Shown here: piece by piece, positions 24,115 to 36,790 of the stretch
How positions within the stretch are numbered: the first letter of the stretch is position 1
Layout of the letters: each line of letters opens with the position of its first letter
Assembly (NCBI GenBank): GCA_013398295.1
Contig: VZSF01003319.1
Coordinates: 62,001-126,000, forward strand
DNA length: 64,000 nucleotides
Source of the DNA: Chionis minor
Taxonomy: Eukaryota > Chordata > Aves > Charadriiformes > Chionididae
Direction of reading: 5' to 3'
Translations under genes and position numbers: made by a program
The notes under the pieces: generated by a model
Told to the model about the DNA's origin: nothing
The model's input: only the letters and a program-made list of their open reading frames with translations
Databases searched by the model: none

Positions 24115-27100
24115 GTGCTGTAAGAGCACTGGCAGATGGAGAAACAGATGTAAAAGTGGTCGAAGGCAGAAACAAATCAGGAGTTAAATGAAGGGAGAAG
24201 CATATTAAAGGGATTTTTGACACCTACAAAGCATGAGAAAGACTCAGGTGTTTATCCAGTTTAGTCCCCGAGTCCTGTGGGTACATATTTATAGCTGTTA
24301 GACTTCAAAAATAAATGCATACGTCTGGGAGTTTGCTACAAACCTACTGCATATACTTTTTTGAAGGGAAAAAAAAAAGTTTATTTTCCTCTGAACTGGG
24401 CGACTGGGGCACTTGCTCATGACCCAGTTGTATTTTCCTGAATTAGAACCCCAAAGAAACTAAAACCATGCAGTGAACAGCAGACGTAAACACAGAGAAG
24501 GCAGGTGGGGAACACAGCCAGTTATCTTCAACTCAGGAATCAGTTTGATGGGGATCTGGGAATTTTTAAAATAAAGAAATGGGACCAGAGCGTTTGGAAG
24601 GAGACGCCTCAATTTGCTGAAGTTACTTCAAGTTAGTCGGTCATTAAAATTAATGACAGTGGATACTACTCCTGTGCAGTTTTCCTCTGTTCTAAGAATA
24701 TTCCACTTTGTCTTTGAACTGGTTAAATTTCCCATCTTTCTGCTACTAAATATATGCACATGGTTCCTAAAGTATACCCTACAGTAGCTGCACGTTCATA
24801 CACCAATACTTTATCAATGTTAGGCGACGTCTTACTGCACCATTGAATTCAAGGGATGACTCTGAGGCGAACAGAAATCAATTTAAAAACTCGACTTTAC
24901 TAGGAGTTTTTCACTGGCATATTTACAGCAAAAAGATCAACATATTCAAAAAAAGTGAATTAAAATCTCTTTTCCAAATAATTCTGCCTCCCAGCTTGGT
25001 TACGACAACCAATAATTTATGTATTAAGGCACACCAGGGTTTTTACGAGGGATGGAAGACACTGTAACCTCCAGAGGAAAGCCGTTAGGTACTCTCAGAG
25101 AAATGATAGGGAATTTAAGTGGAACTGGATCTCAGCAGGAACAGTTTTGACCAAATTTAGCATCCTAGTTGGGCCAGAGCCGATTGCATTGATTGGTGTG
25201 GTTGTTACTACAGGAAGCTCTCTCCTGCAGTCCTCCCTACGCAGTGCGTCACCAGTTTTGATCCCCATTTCCAAAATGCAATTACGCCATCGTCTTCCTG
25301 GGCACAGTCTGTGTTAAAGATGATAGGAGTCACACAACATTCTGAAACAGCGTAATTAGGGTCCTGGACAGAGATGTATAATTTCAGAGAAAAACAAATC
25401 TCTGGAGTGCAAATTGAGAAAGATCCTGGAAATAAACTTCCAAGTTATTTTTGTGGGGTTGTTTCCTCGAGTGCTAAATGCATCTTTTTTCCTTCAAATT
25501 TTGTGAATGAATTTGCTTTTCCTCAAAATTCTTCCAGCACAGATACTGGCAAGTAGTTGTTTCACATGAGCTGTTTTACCTGAAAACTAAAATTTCTTCT
25601 ATTGGCAGATGAAGGAAGACTCATGGCAGACTAACATATATAATCCTATAGCTAGTATTTTCTCTATAAAGTTTACAATACAAGGTAGTGAAGCTATTTT
25701 TATGTGACTGACATTTTTAGAATAGATTTTAATACTAAAAATATTTAGTGTATGTGATTTTCTGCGAGGATAAACCAAACCCAAAATCTAACATGACTTA
25801 GACACCCCTAAGGAGCCCTTCAAAGAGCGCGGAACTAAAGAGATGTGACATTAGTCAATCAGAGATTGACAATACTTCTTGACAGACCAAATTTTCATAA
25901 AATTCTTTTCCAAGGCCTTTCCAGTTATTATTAAAAGCCCGTTTCACATACTACATTATTAAAAAGTGCCATTTTAACAAGAAGAAGAGAGACAGTAATT
26001 ATGCTAATACTTTACGTAGAAACTTCTCAATATTAATTGTCAAGAAATGTGTAAACCCAAGTAAAGAACATGTAAAAGGAATCTCAGGTCCCAGAAGATT
26101 GCAAGTTTCTCATAAATAAAGCTCTATTCTCTCTGCTTTGTTCAGCCAAAGACCCTGTGGAAATTTGGGGTTGAGTTGTGGAGGGTATTTTTGTGATTCC
26201 CATGTTGGATTTGTGATGATAATCCATTTTTTTTTGTATAAACTATCATGGGGAGCTTAACTGTAACAAGAACTGTGGAGTTCATCAGAACTTCTTACAT
26301 CAAAGTCAGTGAAAAAGGAAAACAGAACATGGGGAATCTATGCAAGAAAAGAAATTATTTGCACCCTCAGAGTAATTTGAAACAGTTATGCCACTAGGAC
26401 TGACTCTCGCATTTTCATTAAGTGGACTCAAACAGTTTCCTAAATATCTAATTTTTACAAAAATACATCTCCCCAGCCCTTCTCATGAAAGGTACGACTT
26501 AGGATATTTGAGAAAGCAGTGTGAGAGGAAAATGCCTCCATATAAGACGATTTCTTGGTTTTCTCTTACCGATTACCTTGTCCTGTTAAAATTACTCCCA
26601 CAGCTACTTCAAAACCTTTCTTTCTCTTTATTTCAGTCTTCTGACACTTTTATGACCACATACCTGCAGTCCAGGTGTCGCCTTGATGGTTGGGAATAGG
26701 GCCAGGCTCTGCTTAAAGTAAGAGAACGGGCCTTGGGATGCAACAGGAGACTGTTAACGGACACTGAAAAATGGAGGAAAATTGGTTTGAGTATCACTTG
26801 AAATTAAAAGTAACAGGTTGTAACTTTTACACTGAATGGGTATGTTTTTTGCCAATTTTGAGATATTTTCCAATATGCATATATGTGTAAGTATATGTTT
26901 TGCTGTTTTAAAATTTCTGGATTTTTAAGCAATTTTATTTACTCTGTGCTATGACATTTGACTTAACATGCATGACAATGCTCTGAGTATATCAGGACTA
27001 AACCAGCAAAACACAGGCTGTCTTTAATCTCCCACTTATCTCAGCCAGCATTAAGGTAACTGAGCCTTTCAGGATACCATCAAATAATAAGCAATCATAA

Positions 27101-28717
27101 CTGACAGACCTAAATTTAGAGGGACAGAGGGTTCTGTGCTCCGTAGTAGCAAGCAGATGGAAAATCCCTGAGTTATTTTTGTAAATTCTATCTTGAACTA
27201 TATGGAACCAAGCTCTGCCCTTGGTTATGTATGTCTAACTCCCACACATTTCACTTCTGTTCGCATGTCTGAATATATCAGGACAGAAGTGGACTTTATA
27301 CTCTCAGCTGGAAAAATTATAACATTTTTCTTGCAGTGAAACTGAGACCGATCCACTGCCTTAAATGAATTTACCTGTTGGTTTTATGAACAAATCTTGA
27401 GAGAAAGAAAATCAGATGGTAATTCCACTAATGAAAAATCTTGGTGATTTCAGCTCTGAAGAGCCAGGCAATAAATTACTTACTTGTCTAAGAACTACTC
27501 TGGAACTGGCAAAATCCTCAGTCCTCAGTTTTAAAATGTTAAACGTGGAAGGTGAATTTCACCAGGAAAACGAAAAATGCCCAGCTAATCTCTATGTCAT
27601 TGTATTTAAGGCAACCACATAAAGTGTCTTCTATTAAGTCTAAGGAGGTGTCATTGTGCTGTTCAGATCATATGCCACATATTTTGGCAGAGACCTCCTT
27701 AATTCAGGTTTTGAGTTGCAAACAATGTTATAACCACTGAAACTACAGGTCCCCTCAGTGGTAAGGTGTAAACAAGGTATGCTGTGAGTGCAGGAGGATG
27801 TTGCTATACCTCTTTTTTTTAATCGATTCAAAAAGCATTCAAACAAGTTGTAAGGCAGATAACAAGGCATCAGGATCACTGTGTTTGCATGGGCTGCTCT
27901 GTAGCACCATTGCTGAAAATTAACAAGAAGGACAGACCTACCCACACAGCATGTTTATACTTAATACTTCGGTACATATCCACGGTGTGATTGTTCTGGT
28001 TATCCCCACTGACTTCCCATCGAGCCCATCTCTTTATCTTCCAGCTGAGACACCTGGGGAAAAAAACCCAAACAAACCAACAAACCACACACACAAAAAA
28101 GGAGATGAGAGGTCTAGTATTCATAAAAAACAGCACTCTTACAATAAATACCATATTTTGATCACCCTTTTTCATCACATATGAAGCACAATGCACCATA
28201 AGCCTTTGCTCAGCAACTGAACGTTTTCCTGTTCTTTTGAATATGAAGCACAAATCACACATATTGCAGAAAAGGCTAGATGTCTTAGTGTGTTTTGCTA
28301 AACATAAACCAGACCCACAGCTATCATACTTTTATGAATGTACCTGGAAAGATGAGCACTGGAGCCTACAGTGTTTGTGTATAACACAGTAGCTTGTTAT
28401 TGCGAGTAATATTCTACCTTCATTCTTCTATATTCTGGAGGAAAACAAGAAAAAGAAAATTCCTTATAATTATGATATACAAATTACGTTCACTTAAAAA
28501 ATGTTTAAAACACACTGCGGTTCTAAAATACTTGAAACAAAATTCTTAGCAAAAATGTGTGTAGCTTTGTATCCGTACAGAGGATCTTGCATCAGACTAT
28601 ATTGTGGAGATTGTATAAAAAACCAATTTATGAGCAGAAACATTCCAGAAACGACTACATTCCAGTAGATTAGTATTTGGTGGCAGATTACTAAACAATT
28701 ATTTTACCAAAAGATTC

Positions 28718-28718
<1 letters not shown>
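24115..28718. other. Noncoding unique sequence
   Basis: AT-rich DNA. An 8-bp dyad GTCATTAA-AA-TTAATGAC at 24640-24657 places two homeodomain-type TAAT cores head to head. No gene, CR1 or other repeat was recognised. The frames at 27640-28262 on the minus strand are not protein-like. Confidence 0.6.
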
Positions 28719-28752
<34 letters not shown>

Positions 28753-28756
28753 TATA
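28719..28756. repeat. Compound (AT)n(AC)n microsatellite
   Basis: An AT run (to about 28732) passes directly into a CA run (to about 28751) and ends ATATAC. It is a typical polymorphic dinucleotide repeat. Confidence 0.95.
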
Positions 28757-29586
28757 CTTTTATATGTGAACATTCCTTATATTTATTTGTTCATGGAGAG
28801 GTTCCAATCACTGGAGCACTTTAATAAAATGGGGACGCAACTGGCAATGGAAGCTTTTAATTAACAGAGAAAGAAGCAGTTTAACAAGCATTCCAAAATC
28901 TGTAGAGCTACGTGTTCTTAAATCTAATTTATGTACCCATTTAAGTATATGCCCTTTTATATACCCTTTGTGTGCTTAACTGCTTAAAACATTTTGAACA
29001 GGCTGTAGCAGCGTTTTGCCAAATACATTAGCTGCGAGTAGTGTTATGTATCCGGACTTCCACTATTTGATTAAATGAACTAAATGACACTAGAACAGCG
29101 GAGATTAAAATAGGTCTTGTGTGTTTTTCCAGAATAGTGCTGCTGAGTCCCAGCATGGCAGTGCTCACACTTGTATTTGTCTTCCCTTAATGACAGCAGC
29201 AAGAGATTCACTGTTAGGAGCTGCTTTTATAATGTGACTAAGAAAAAATAATCAGTGGCTTTTCTCTTGTATAACAACGCTTTCCTTGAAAAGGAAAATC
29301 AGGGTATATTCTCTTTAAAAAAGATGGGCAGGTTTCCCTTTCCTCTGGACAGTAAAGGCAGAGGACATGTACTTTGAATCAACTATATGGTGCCAGAGTC
29401 GCACAGCTTCTGCAGTGGCGCTGTCTCACAGCTGGCTTGGAGAGTCGGTGGAGTCATGCAGATGCATCTGCACATCTGTGCCATGCGTGGGACAACTGCA
29501 CATTAATATGCTACAGCACTGCCGCATTTGTTTATTTCGTTTAGGAAAGCCTGTCCTTTGAAAAAAGGTTGCCTCTCCTTCCATCC
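28757..29586. other. Noncoding unique sequence
   Basis: AT-rich unique DNA. Nothing recognised. Confidence 0.6.
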
Positions 29587-29848
29587 CGAAACGCTCACTG
29601 ATTGCCAAGTATACCGATGCATACACCAGACAGGCAAGCAAGCCTTCTGTCACGAATACTAGGGTGTGAGAGGAAAAAAACCATTCCCCCGGACATGAAT
29701 ACACGTTTAGGTAGACACAAAACCCCTAGGAAGCTAAGAAGCAAAACGCCTGAGAAGCTGAGTCCTGAGCGCGCCAGCCGCTGAATGCCAGGTGCTGCGC
29801 ACTGCTTTCAAATTAGCCAGCATTTTTGTGGGGAACGCTGTGCTGCCG
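29587..29848. promoter_or_regulatory. CpG-dense patch
   Basis: Fourteen CpG in 262 bases at about 51-52% GC by hand count, with an observed/expected ratio near 0.8. The densest part is GAGCGCGCCAGCCGC at 29768-29781. No ATG with an extended frame or consistent exon was found. It is a possible enhancer or minor promoter, or remnant repeat DNA. Confidence 0.25.
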
Positions 29849-31389
29849 GCTCACCAGTTCTGCCTAGGAACTGGGCACACACCTGTCTCTGTCACCTGTG
29901 TGCAAGTTATGTATACACCCTCTATATAGGTCTGTATATTTAGATATAAGTATATAACTATAGACTCGTAAATATATACATGCATACTAAGCATATCGAG
30001 ATTAGTGAAGGTTTTCTTACGGCAACATCTACCACATTCTGACACAAAATCTGAGTTTGAATTTACCTTGCTCCTATAAACTGGTTTTGACTCATCTTCT
30101 ACCTGTCATTTACACCCAGTTATTTTTACATGCCTGCAACCTGCAATTAAAATGAGTGAGTGAAAGAGGAACTCCAGAGTATCTGCGATTTAGTCGCTTA
30201 CAAATTAAAACATTTAATGCGTTATTTAGTCAATCGTAAAACAAAAATATTAGCCACAGTTAGCACATGGAACTAAAATTCTTAGTTCACAATCTTCTAC
30301 TAGAAATTCTTTGTGATTTTTATGATTGTTCCAAACCTGACTTAAAAACACTACTGAAAGGCATCCTCAATTAAGCAGCTCAGAAACCATTATTTTCTCC
30401 CTTAAAAGTGAAGACTCTTAACCCTGAACACCAGCTGCAGATGGGGTGTGTGTCTGTAGGGAACCCTCAAAACAGTGAAAATAAAACGAGTGTATGTCTC
30501 TAATTAAGGCTTGGTTTCGCCTCACTTTTCCACCACAGTTTCTGTAAGGCCAAACAGGAAAATTCCTTCTGAGAGCCTCTGTAAGCCACAAAAGCCAGCA
30601 TCCCTCCTCTGGGTCCCGCTGAACCTTGTCCCCATCACAGCTGGTGCATGCATTAGGACTAAAAATTGATTAACTAGAAATTACAGAGGGACAGAGTCAA
30701 GCAATGGAAAAACAAATTTAGATTAAATTTGGAACAGAAAGCATACAGTGACCCAGACTACTATATTAGGTTTAGTGCTCCTTGGAAAGCTCATCTGAGC
30801 AGTCCCAGCTTAAAGTTAGGGAAAGGCTGAAGGCTTCATTTCAGAAACATAACCCCTGTGCACGGAGCCCAAGCATTAACGATGGAGAAAAGCCAAAAAT
30901 AAAGACATATGGTACTACATTACACAGTGAAAAATACGAAATGCCATTCACTGGATGATAGAAACATAAACTGGGATGAGGACAAGGGCAAGGGCTGACC
31001 TTGGCCATGTAGAACAACAGTGAGACTGAGAAAGGAAAGCGAACATTGATGGAAATTCGGTATTTTTCTGTAAAGGGGTTCAAACTGTTAACCACTAACT
31101 TCCACTTAGGGTTACAATACATGCAAAAGCGGAGCAAATAAAGATGCAAACCCGTCAAACATCAAGCTGGTTTTGAAGTCATTTCACTTCCTTTCTCTAC
31201 ACAGTTTTCTTCCAAAATCCATACTTTCCTACAGAGCTACTGCTGTGTTTTCAGCATCTCAGGGGACACGATACAGTATCCAAGATCACTTGAAAAGGCA
31301 TCTTTGTATTGATATAAGTTGGTGTAACTGCAGCAAGTGCCTTTTCCTTCCCCTTTCACAAACCCGATGGGAACAGAGCCACAAAGCAG
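29849..31389. other. Noncoding unique sequence
   Basis: AT-rich unique DNA with a TATA-rich stretch at 29910-29990. The plus frame that starts at 31173 (123 codons) continues into the next patch and has no recognisable domain. Confidence 0.6.
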
Positions 31390-31615
31390 CGTTTTGTCAC
31401 CAAGAACATGCCTCGGGGCTGCCGCCCGCAGCCTCCACAGTTGGCTTAAGATCCCGAAACCAGAGCCATAAATACTGCGCCTTTGCATTTAGGACTTCAG
31501 AAGTAGGTGTTCCTGTCTTTCACAGGGAATTGATTTTGCTCTGAAGACGGGTACTGAAGATCCACTCGCTTCAAAGGCCGAGGCAGGCAGGCAAGCCGCG
31601 CTTCACACGGGAGCG
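31390..31615. promoter_or_regulatory. CpG-island-like patch
   Basis: Hand count gives 13 CpG, 63 C and 60 G in 226 bases: about 54% GC and observed/expected CpG about 0.78. The two dense ends (31414-31428 and 31548-31615) flank a segment with CCATAAATACTGCGCC. It meets the lower thresholds for a CpG island. The function is unknown. Confidence 0.32.
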
Positions 31616-33334
31616 TCACTACCTGTGACTCCATTGTGATTGCAGCATTGAGTATTTTTTTCTCCACTGTGGATGCCTTGCTGAGAGGCTTTTCTTCAAA
31701 ACCTTAGGGAAGTACATCCTACTATTCTATAATGTAATTGCTAAGGTAACGTGGCTTATGACATAGCTACAATAGTCTCAGTGTCTGAAAAATAACACAT
31801 CTCGCCAAAAAGATTAACCTGAGTTCAACCAAGTGTGTGAAAACTACTAGATTTTTTTTTTCCTCCCAAACAGAATTTCTTTCTTCCTTAGGACAGGGTT
31901 TTGTTATTTCCCAAACAGCACAGCTGTATTGCTTTCTTGTTTAAATGTATTTTATTGTTCATTAAATATTAAAAGTATTTTCTCTAACACTTCTACAAAT
32001 ACTACTGTCTTCTGCAAAGCCCCTGGTATTTTTGGTAGTGTTATACTATTTTACAAAAAAATACATAATAGTATAATAATTTTATGACAGAATGCTGCTT
32101 TTGCACAGCAACCCAAATTTCATAGCTTAGCAGAACTGGTAGGGTGAATATTGTCAAGTGTGATCCATCCCAGTTAACCCAACGTAATAGGAAATTCCAT
32201 CAGAGAAAAATGCAGTCTAAAGAGAGGACACCTAAATCATACTTAGAGCCTCTAAGACAAGACTCATTTATGACATTGTGGCTTAGCAAAGGCTCTCTTG
32301 AACACCCGTGAAGAGGCGAGAATTTTTTGTGGGATTTTGTTCAGTCAAAGGAATAGATTTAAAGCTATCCAGATAGGAGAGAAAAGTTGGAAGGTTTTGT
32401 AAAGAGCTTTCTGAGTGGAAGAGAGTTTGCCTCTCTAGCCGGATTTTTTTATAATTTTTTTTTTTTTATTTTATTTGAAGCTCCTGAAGGAGGAAGTGCT
32501 TATCTTGAAGGGTTCATGCACACACTCCTAGAAATCTCTCTCACAGGTAATTATTCTTTCCAAGTGCTGTATCTTTGTAGAAATATATTAACTTCATCTA
32601 TTCTTTCTGCGCTGCAACTTGGATTGGCTTAGTCAAAAACACTTTCTGCTGGGTTTTAACATTTGAAAAACTGTATTCCCCAAAACAATTATAATTCATT
32701 AGAAAATATTATAAATGTAGAATTGCAAACTATACTGAGGAACAGAAGCTGTATGGAGTCTTTAATCCACCCATTCCTAAAAACTGAAGTGATCTTCTAT
32801 TAATTCATAAGACAATACATTAGTTAAGAATGAAACAGAGTTTTGCATTGTATACCACAGAAGTTTTATAATTACTTTATATTACTTAAAATGTTTTTAT
32901 AATGTTTACTTGCATGGAAAAATTTCAAACATAGCTAACTACAGATTTGTATGCGTGCTTGATCAAACCTGGAGAGGGTTACAAGAAGATAACTGGAAAA
33001 GAAATAAGCTTTAACCAACATTATAAAATTAATTAAAAAAAATTTAAGACATTTAAAAATTAATTTCCTCTTGACACTCATTTTTAGAACATCCTTAGTA
33101 AACTAAGTGCTAGATATTTTTTCCACTCTCTTGGCACTAAAGAAAATAAGATGAAACATAAATATCTTTCCTCCTGATAAGCTATATTGGTCCGATATGC
33201 TGTATTGTTATATATCAGCTCTTCTCAGTCTGATTAGTGGAATCTGAATAGAATTCTGTTTAAACTTATTTCAATATTGTGCTGGATTTTGCCTTTTAAA
33301 AATTCTATATGGATCTGAATGTGTCCCCTGACTG
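31616..33334. other. Noncoding unique sequence
   Basis: Very AT-rich, with T runs at about 31852-31861 and 32445-32467. No gene or mobile element was recognised. Confidence 0.6.
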
Positions 33335-33620
33335 CTCTGTTCAGTAGCTCCATCCACAGCAGAACTCACCAGCAGGCTGCTGTCTGCTCTGCCACGAGCT
33401 TGGAGCTGGTCTCCTGGGAAGGAAGGCTGTTTGCGCAGAATTAAGGCTAAGTGCCCGTACAGGAGTAGATCTCCAGAGCAAGAAAGTCATTGTGCAAGGA
33501 GCTGATGGCCTCACTTCAAGCTTTTTGGCAAATGTGGCTTCTGCCCAACCTAGGCACGTAGGACAGCTGCCCAGTAGGGGCTGACATATATAAGGTGCAC
33601 TTGTGGAGCACATCTTTTAT
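33335..33620. other. GC-richer patch of unknown nature
   Basis: The sequence is clearly richer in GC than its flanks and is open on the minus strand for 90 codons (33613-33341). The product is rich in Ser, Ala and Pro and has no known domain. A string ATATATAAGGTGCA at about 33586 resembles a TATA box. I cannot assign it to a gene, an LTR or any known repeat. Confidence 0.2.
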
Positions 33621-34895
33621 TTTACTTCCGTATGCCAAGAATACGGACTATGCTCTCCAAGGCCACTCCTAGATATTTACCAAAGCACGCTTAAGGGGAC
33701 GTGACCGAGATACACAGTAAGAGCGCCCCGCTAAACTGAGCTACAGCATTGGTAGAGACACATCCTAAACTGATACCACTGCCAGATGTTAAAATCAACT
33801 CGGACTCCGCAAATTCTTTTGGAAAGCAGGTACATCTCTGATCCAAATGCATTTTGACTTTCTGTTCATCAGCCTACCTTGCTCTCTGCCAGACTGTATG
33901 GAGAGTATACCCCTTCCAAGGTAGTTTTTGCATAGAATTTCTGGTTTTCTGGTCCTGAAAACCTCCATATTTCATTTCTGTTCCCCACACCGATTTCCTC
34001 AACGCCACATTGCGATCCAACAACAGAGAGACCAAACTCTTCCCTTCTACTCTGTAGGATGTGGCTATGTGCAGAGATCTTGAAATAAATATTAAATAGA
34101 ATATTAAATCTTTCAGTACTATTTCATTGGAGCAAATACATGTTCGTTATCCACATACTTGTTAATAATAAGCAGTATCTTAACAGATCCTGACAGATCT
34201 TAATTGGAACATACATACGTATCCCTAGCCATATTTCATTTGATATTCTTTTTCTTCCTTTTTCAGACAGTAATTAAGAAAAGAACCATTGAATAAAAAC
34301 ATATTCAATGGAACATTAATACATTTTAAATACAATGATCTGCACATAATATGGATAATTCAGACAGAAAAAAGCTGATACGCATCTATCTCATCTTGGA
34401 TTTACTTAGTGGATGATGATGGACACGACTCTGTTGGATACTGGCACAGAAAATATAGTGAGCACTGGGCAATCAGCCATGGAGAGGTGCAGAGAGGAGC
34501 AGAGAATGAGGTGATGAAGAATACTAGAATGACTCTTGTACATGGACGATGCCTGAAAATGGCTTATGAGCAATTTGAACTGAGAGAGATGTATGTTGCA
34601 GAAATCACCTAGCTACCAAATGTAGTTGACGTGGAAGTGTTGTCTGTGAAAATTATTACTATGGTGAGTGATGTCACTCTATCTAAAGTCTTAATTTAGC
34701 TTCTATGGGCAAACTCATACTGGAAAAAAAATCTCTGTAGGATAATATGAAAGTTGCCCCAGTGTCTTGAGCATCATTTGGCACAGACACTCATTTGTGA
34801 AGAAGATCTTTTCAGGATACTGGGATGAATATCTTAAAAGCTTTGATTGTAACTGGTAATTCAGATACTGCAGCCGTTATCTACACAGCCTCAGT
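33621..34895. other. Noncoding unique sequence
   Basis: Unique DNA. The minus strand at 33691-33760 has a tRNA A-box-like string (TAGCTCAGTTTAGCGG) but no complete cloverleaf or B box. Confidence 0.55.
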
Positions 34896-34946
34896 ATCCG
34901 CTGCTTTACATCTCATTTCTCGGGATCCACTGCTTTACATCTCATT
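34896..34946 (+). repeat. Direct repeat, 22-bp unit, period 29
   Basis: Two copies of ATCCRCTGCTTTACATCTCATT (34896-34917 and 34925-34946) differ at one base and are separated by 7 bases. This is a small local duplication with no gene attached. Confidence 0.85.
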
Positions 34947-36790
34947 GCATATATTCCAAAAGGGTAAGAAAAAGCTCAGTTCCCTCATCTGTCAGGTGGA
35001 TTATTTCCAAACTGGGAGAGGTACTGGGATACCAGACCTCTTTAAGCATCATGTCCTAACTGGGCAGGGAGCCCGGTTAGGCTCCTGAGCAGCCAGGAGC
35101 TTGTAGCTGCAGTGTCTGCCTTACAGACACCTTCTCAGGATTCCCACTGACTAAACCACTAGCTGCTGCACCTGCTGCAAAACAACGACAGATTCCAATA
35201 ACACAATATTAATCATATCCCTATTAAAGAAGAAGGCTAGGTTAATTTCAGAGGGTCGTTGCAAACTAAATCATATTAGTGTATCTGCAATGCAGGTATC
35301 TGGCTTCTGTCTGCTTTTCTCTAGGGATACATACTAGACACATACCAGACTTCTAGTTTCAGCAACCGTTCTTCCTTCAAACAATTCACACCCCAACATA
35401 CATGTGTGTCTTTAAACTTACAGGTACACACAAACCACATGCTTTTCTTCTTCTCCAGTAACACTAATATGGCATTGCTATGGAACAAGAATTATCCATC
35501 ATCTATAACCCTTCATATTCACCTGAGAGGTTAAGAAGTAGGTTAACACCAGAAGCAGGGTTTTTTCCTTGAAATTCACAAGTATTGGATAGTTCCCCCA
35601 TGTATCCAGAAATCTTGCAGTCGGCAGACCCTGACCCAAAGAGCGTATCTTATAATCTTTTCGGTAACCAGTGAAATAAAGACAGCAAAAATTATCGCAT
35701 GAGAAGAACCTTTAGCAACACTTTATGGCAAATGACACATACTTACTTAAAGCAGTCATCTGTACAAAAGAATAACTGTCAGTGACTTAAAAGAGTTTTC
35801 TTACGTTAATAAAAGATAGTATATCAGATGATTTTCTAATTAAGGCTCTTAGTTTGACTGAGTCAAATATGGAGCCTTATGTACTCTGACAAACACTGAA
35901 ACACAAGTATCTGAGCACTGGGATATCAATTTATGACCAGCTAAAGGCTAATTTCCACTCTTGATATGAAAGTATGTCTGTGCCAGGTGCCCATGTGAGT
36001 GGTGCGGTCTATTCATTGCGAGCAACAGAGCTAACTGCTTTCTCCCTCTCTGGGTTGCAGAGACAGACTCCCGAAATAAGGTATTTGGCTAACTTTATAT
36101 GATGTTGGAAAGGCTTTTACTGAAGCACGTAGCTCTTGTACCACAATGTACACAGCTGCTTGCTTGAACAGCCAGTTCAATTCAGTATGAGATTCTTGGG
36201 CTGGCTCATTGATCTGATTAGCTCTTGATCAGCTCAAATTGAGATCCTTTCTTTAGTCTATAAACATAAGCGAGCTCTTTACTTTGTGATATCCACAGAG
36301 TAAATTTATTTCAAAAAACGTGCCTCCTTCTCCAGACATTCTGTTCTACTGCTTTTGCTGACACAGCCCAAGTAGCCACAGTCTAAATTGCCCTTTTAAA
36401 CAATTTCTCCAAACCCTTTATTTCCATTTTAAGTCTTGGAGTATTACAGCTCTGCATTAGCATATATACTTTATATTCATTATAGAATTCTTCGATATTT
36501 CCCTTCTTTTTTTAATCAAGCCTCTAATATTACCATTGAAGGGATGAGAAAAAAGTGGGTGATTAGGAGAATAAGTTATCTGGGACCACCACTTTTAAAC
36601 ATATTGTCTCTCTAAAATTTCTGACGAACATTTGAGAGCAACAGCTGTGTGACAACTGGCCACATTTCCTCATTACTGCAGATAATCGCCAATCCTACTT
36701 AATCTTTCTTTGTTGCTATTCACCTCTGACATACACAAAGCTCCAATTAACATTATATCTCAGTCCTAGTCCTGGCATTTCTCTAAATAC
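34947..36790. other. Noncoding unique sequence
   Basis: AT-rich unique DNA leading up to the CR1 copy. No gene was recognised. Confidence 0.6.

Noticed and set aside
27876..28262. 128-codon minus-strand frame with hydrophobic stretches
   Set aside because: The hydrophobic look comes from T-rich codons. There is no signal-peptide and membrane-segment order, and no family match I recognise.
28719..28756. Tandem array resembling a CRISPR or satellite
   Set aside because: It is a plain AT/CA dinucleotide microsatellite. No spaced identical repeats exist anywhere in the window.
33586..33600. TATA-like string ATATATAAGG as a promoter
   Set aside because: AT-rich strings of this kind are common here. 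No start site, CpG patch or exon follows it.
33691..33760. tRNA-like string on the minus strand (TAGCTCAGTTTAGCGG)
   Set aside because: Only an A-box-like piece is present. The B box is poor and I could not fold an acceptor stem and anticodon arm, so there is no tRNA or clear tRNA-derived SINE.
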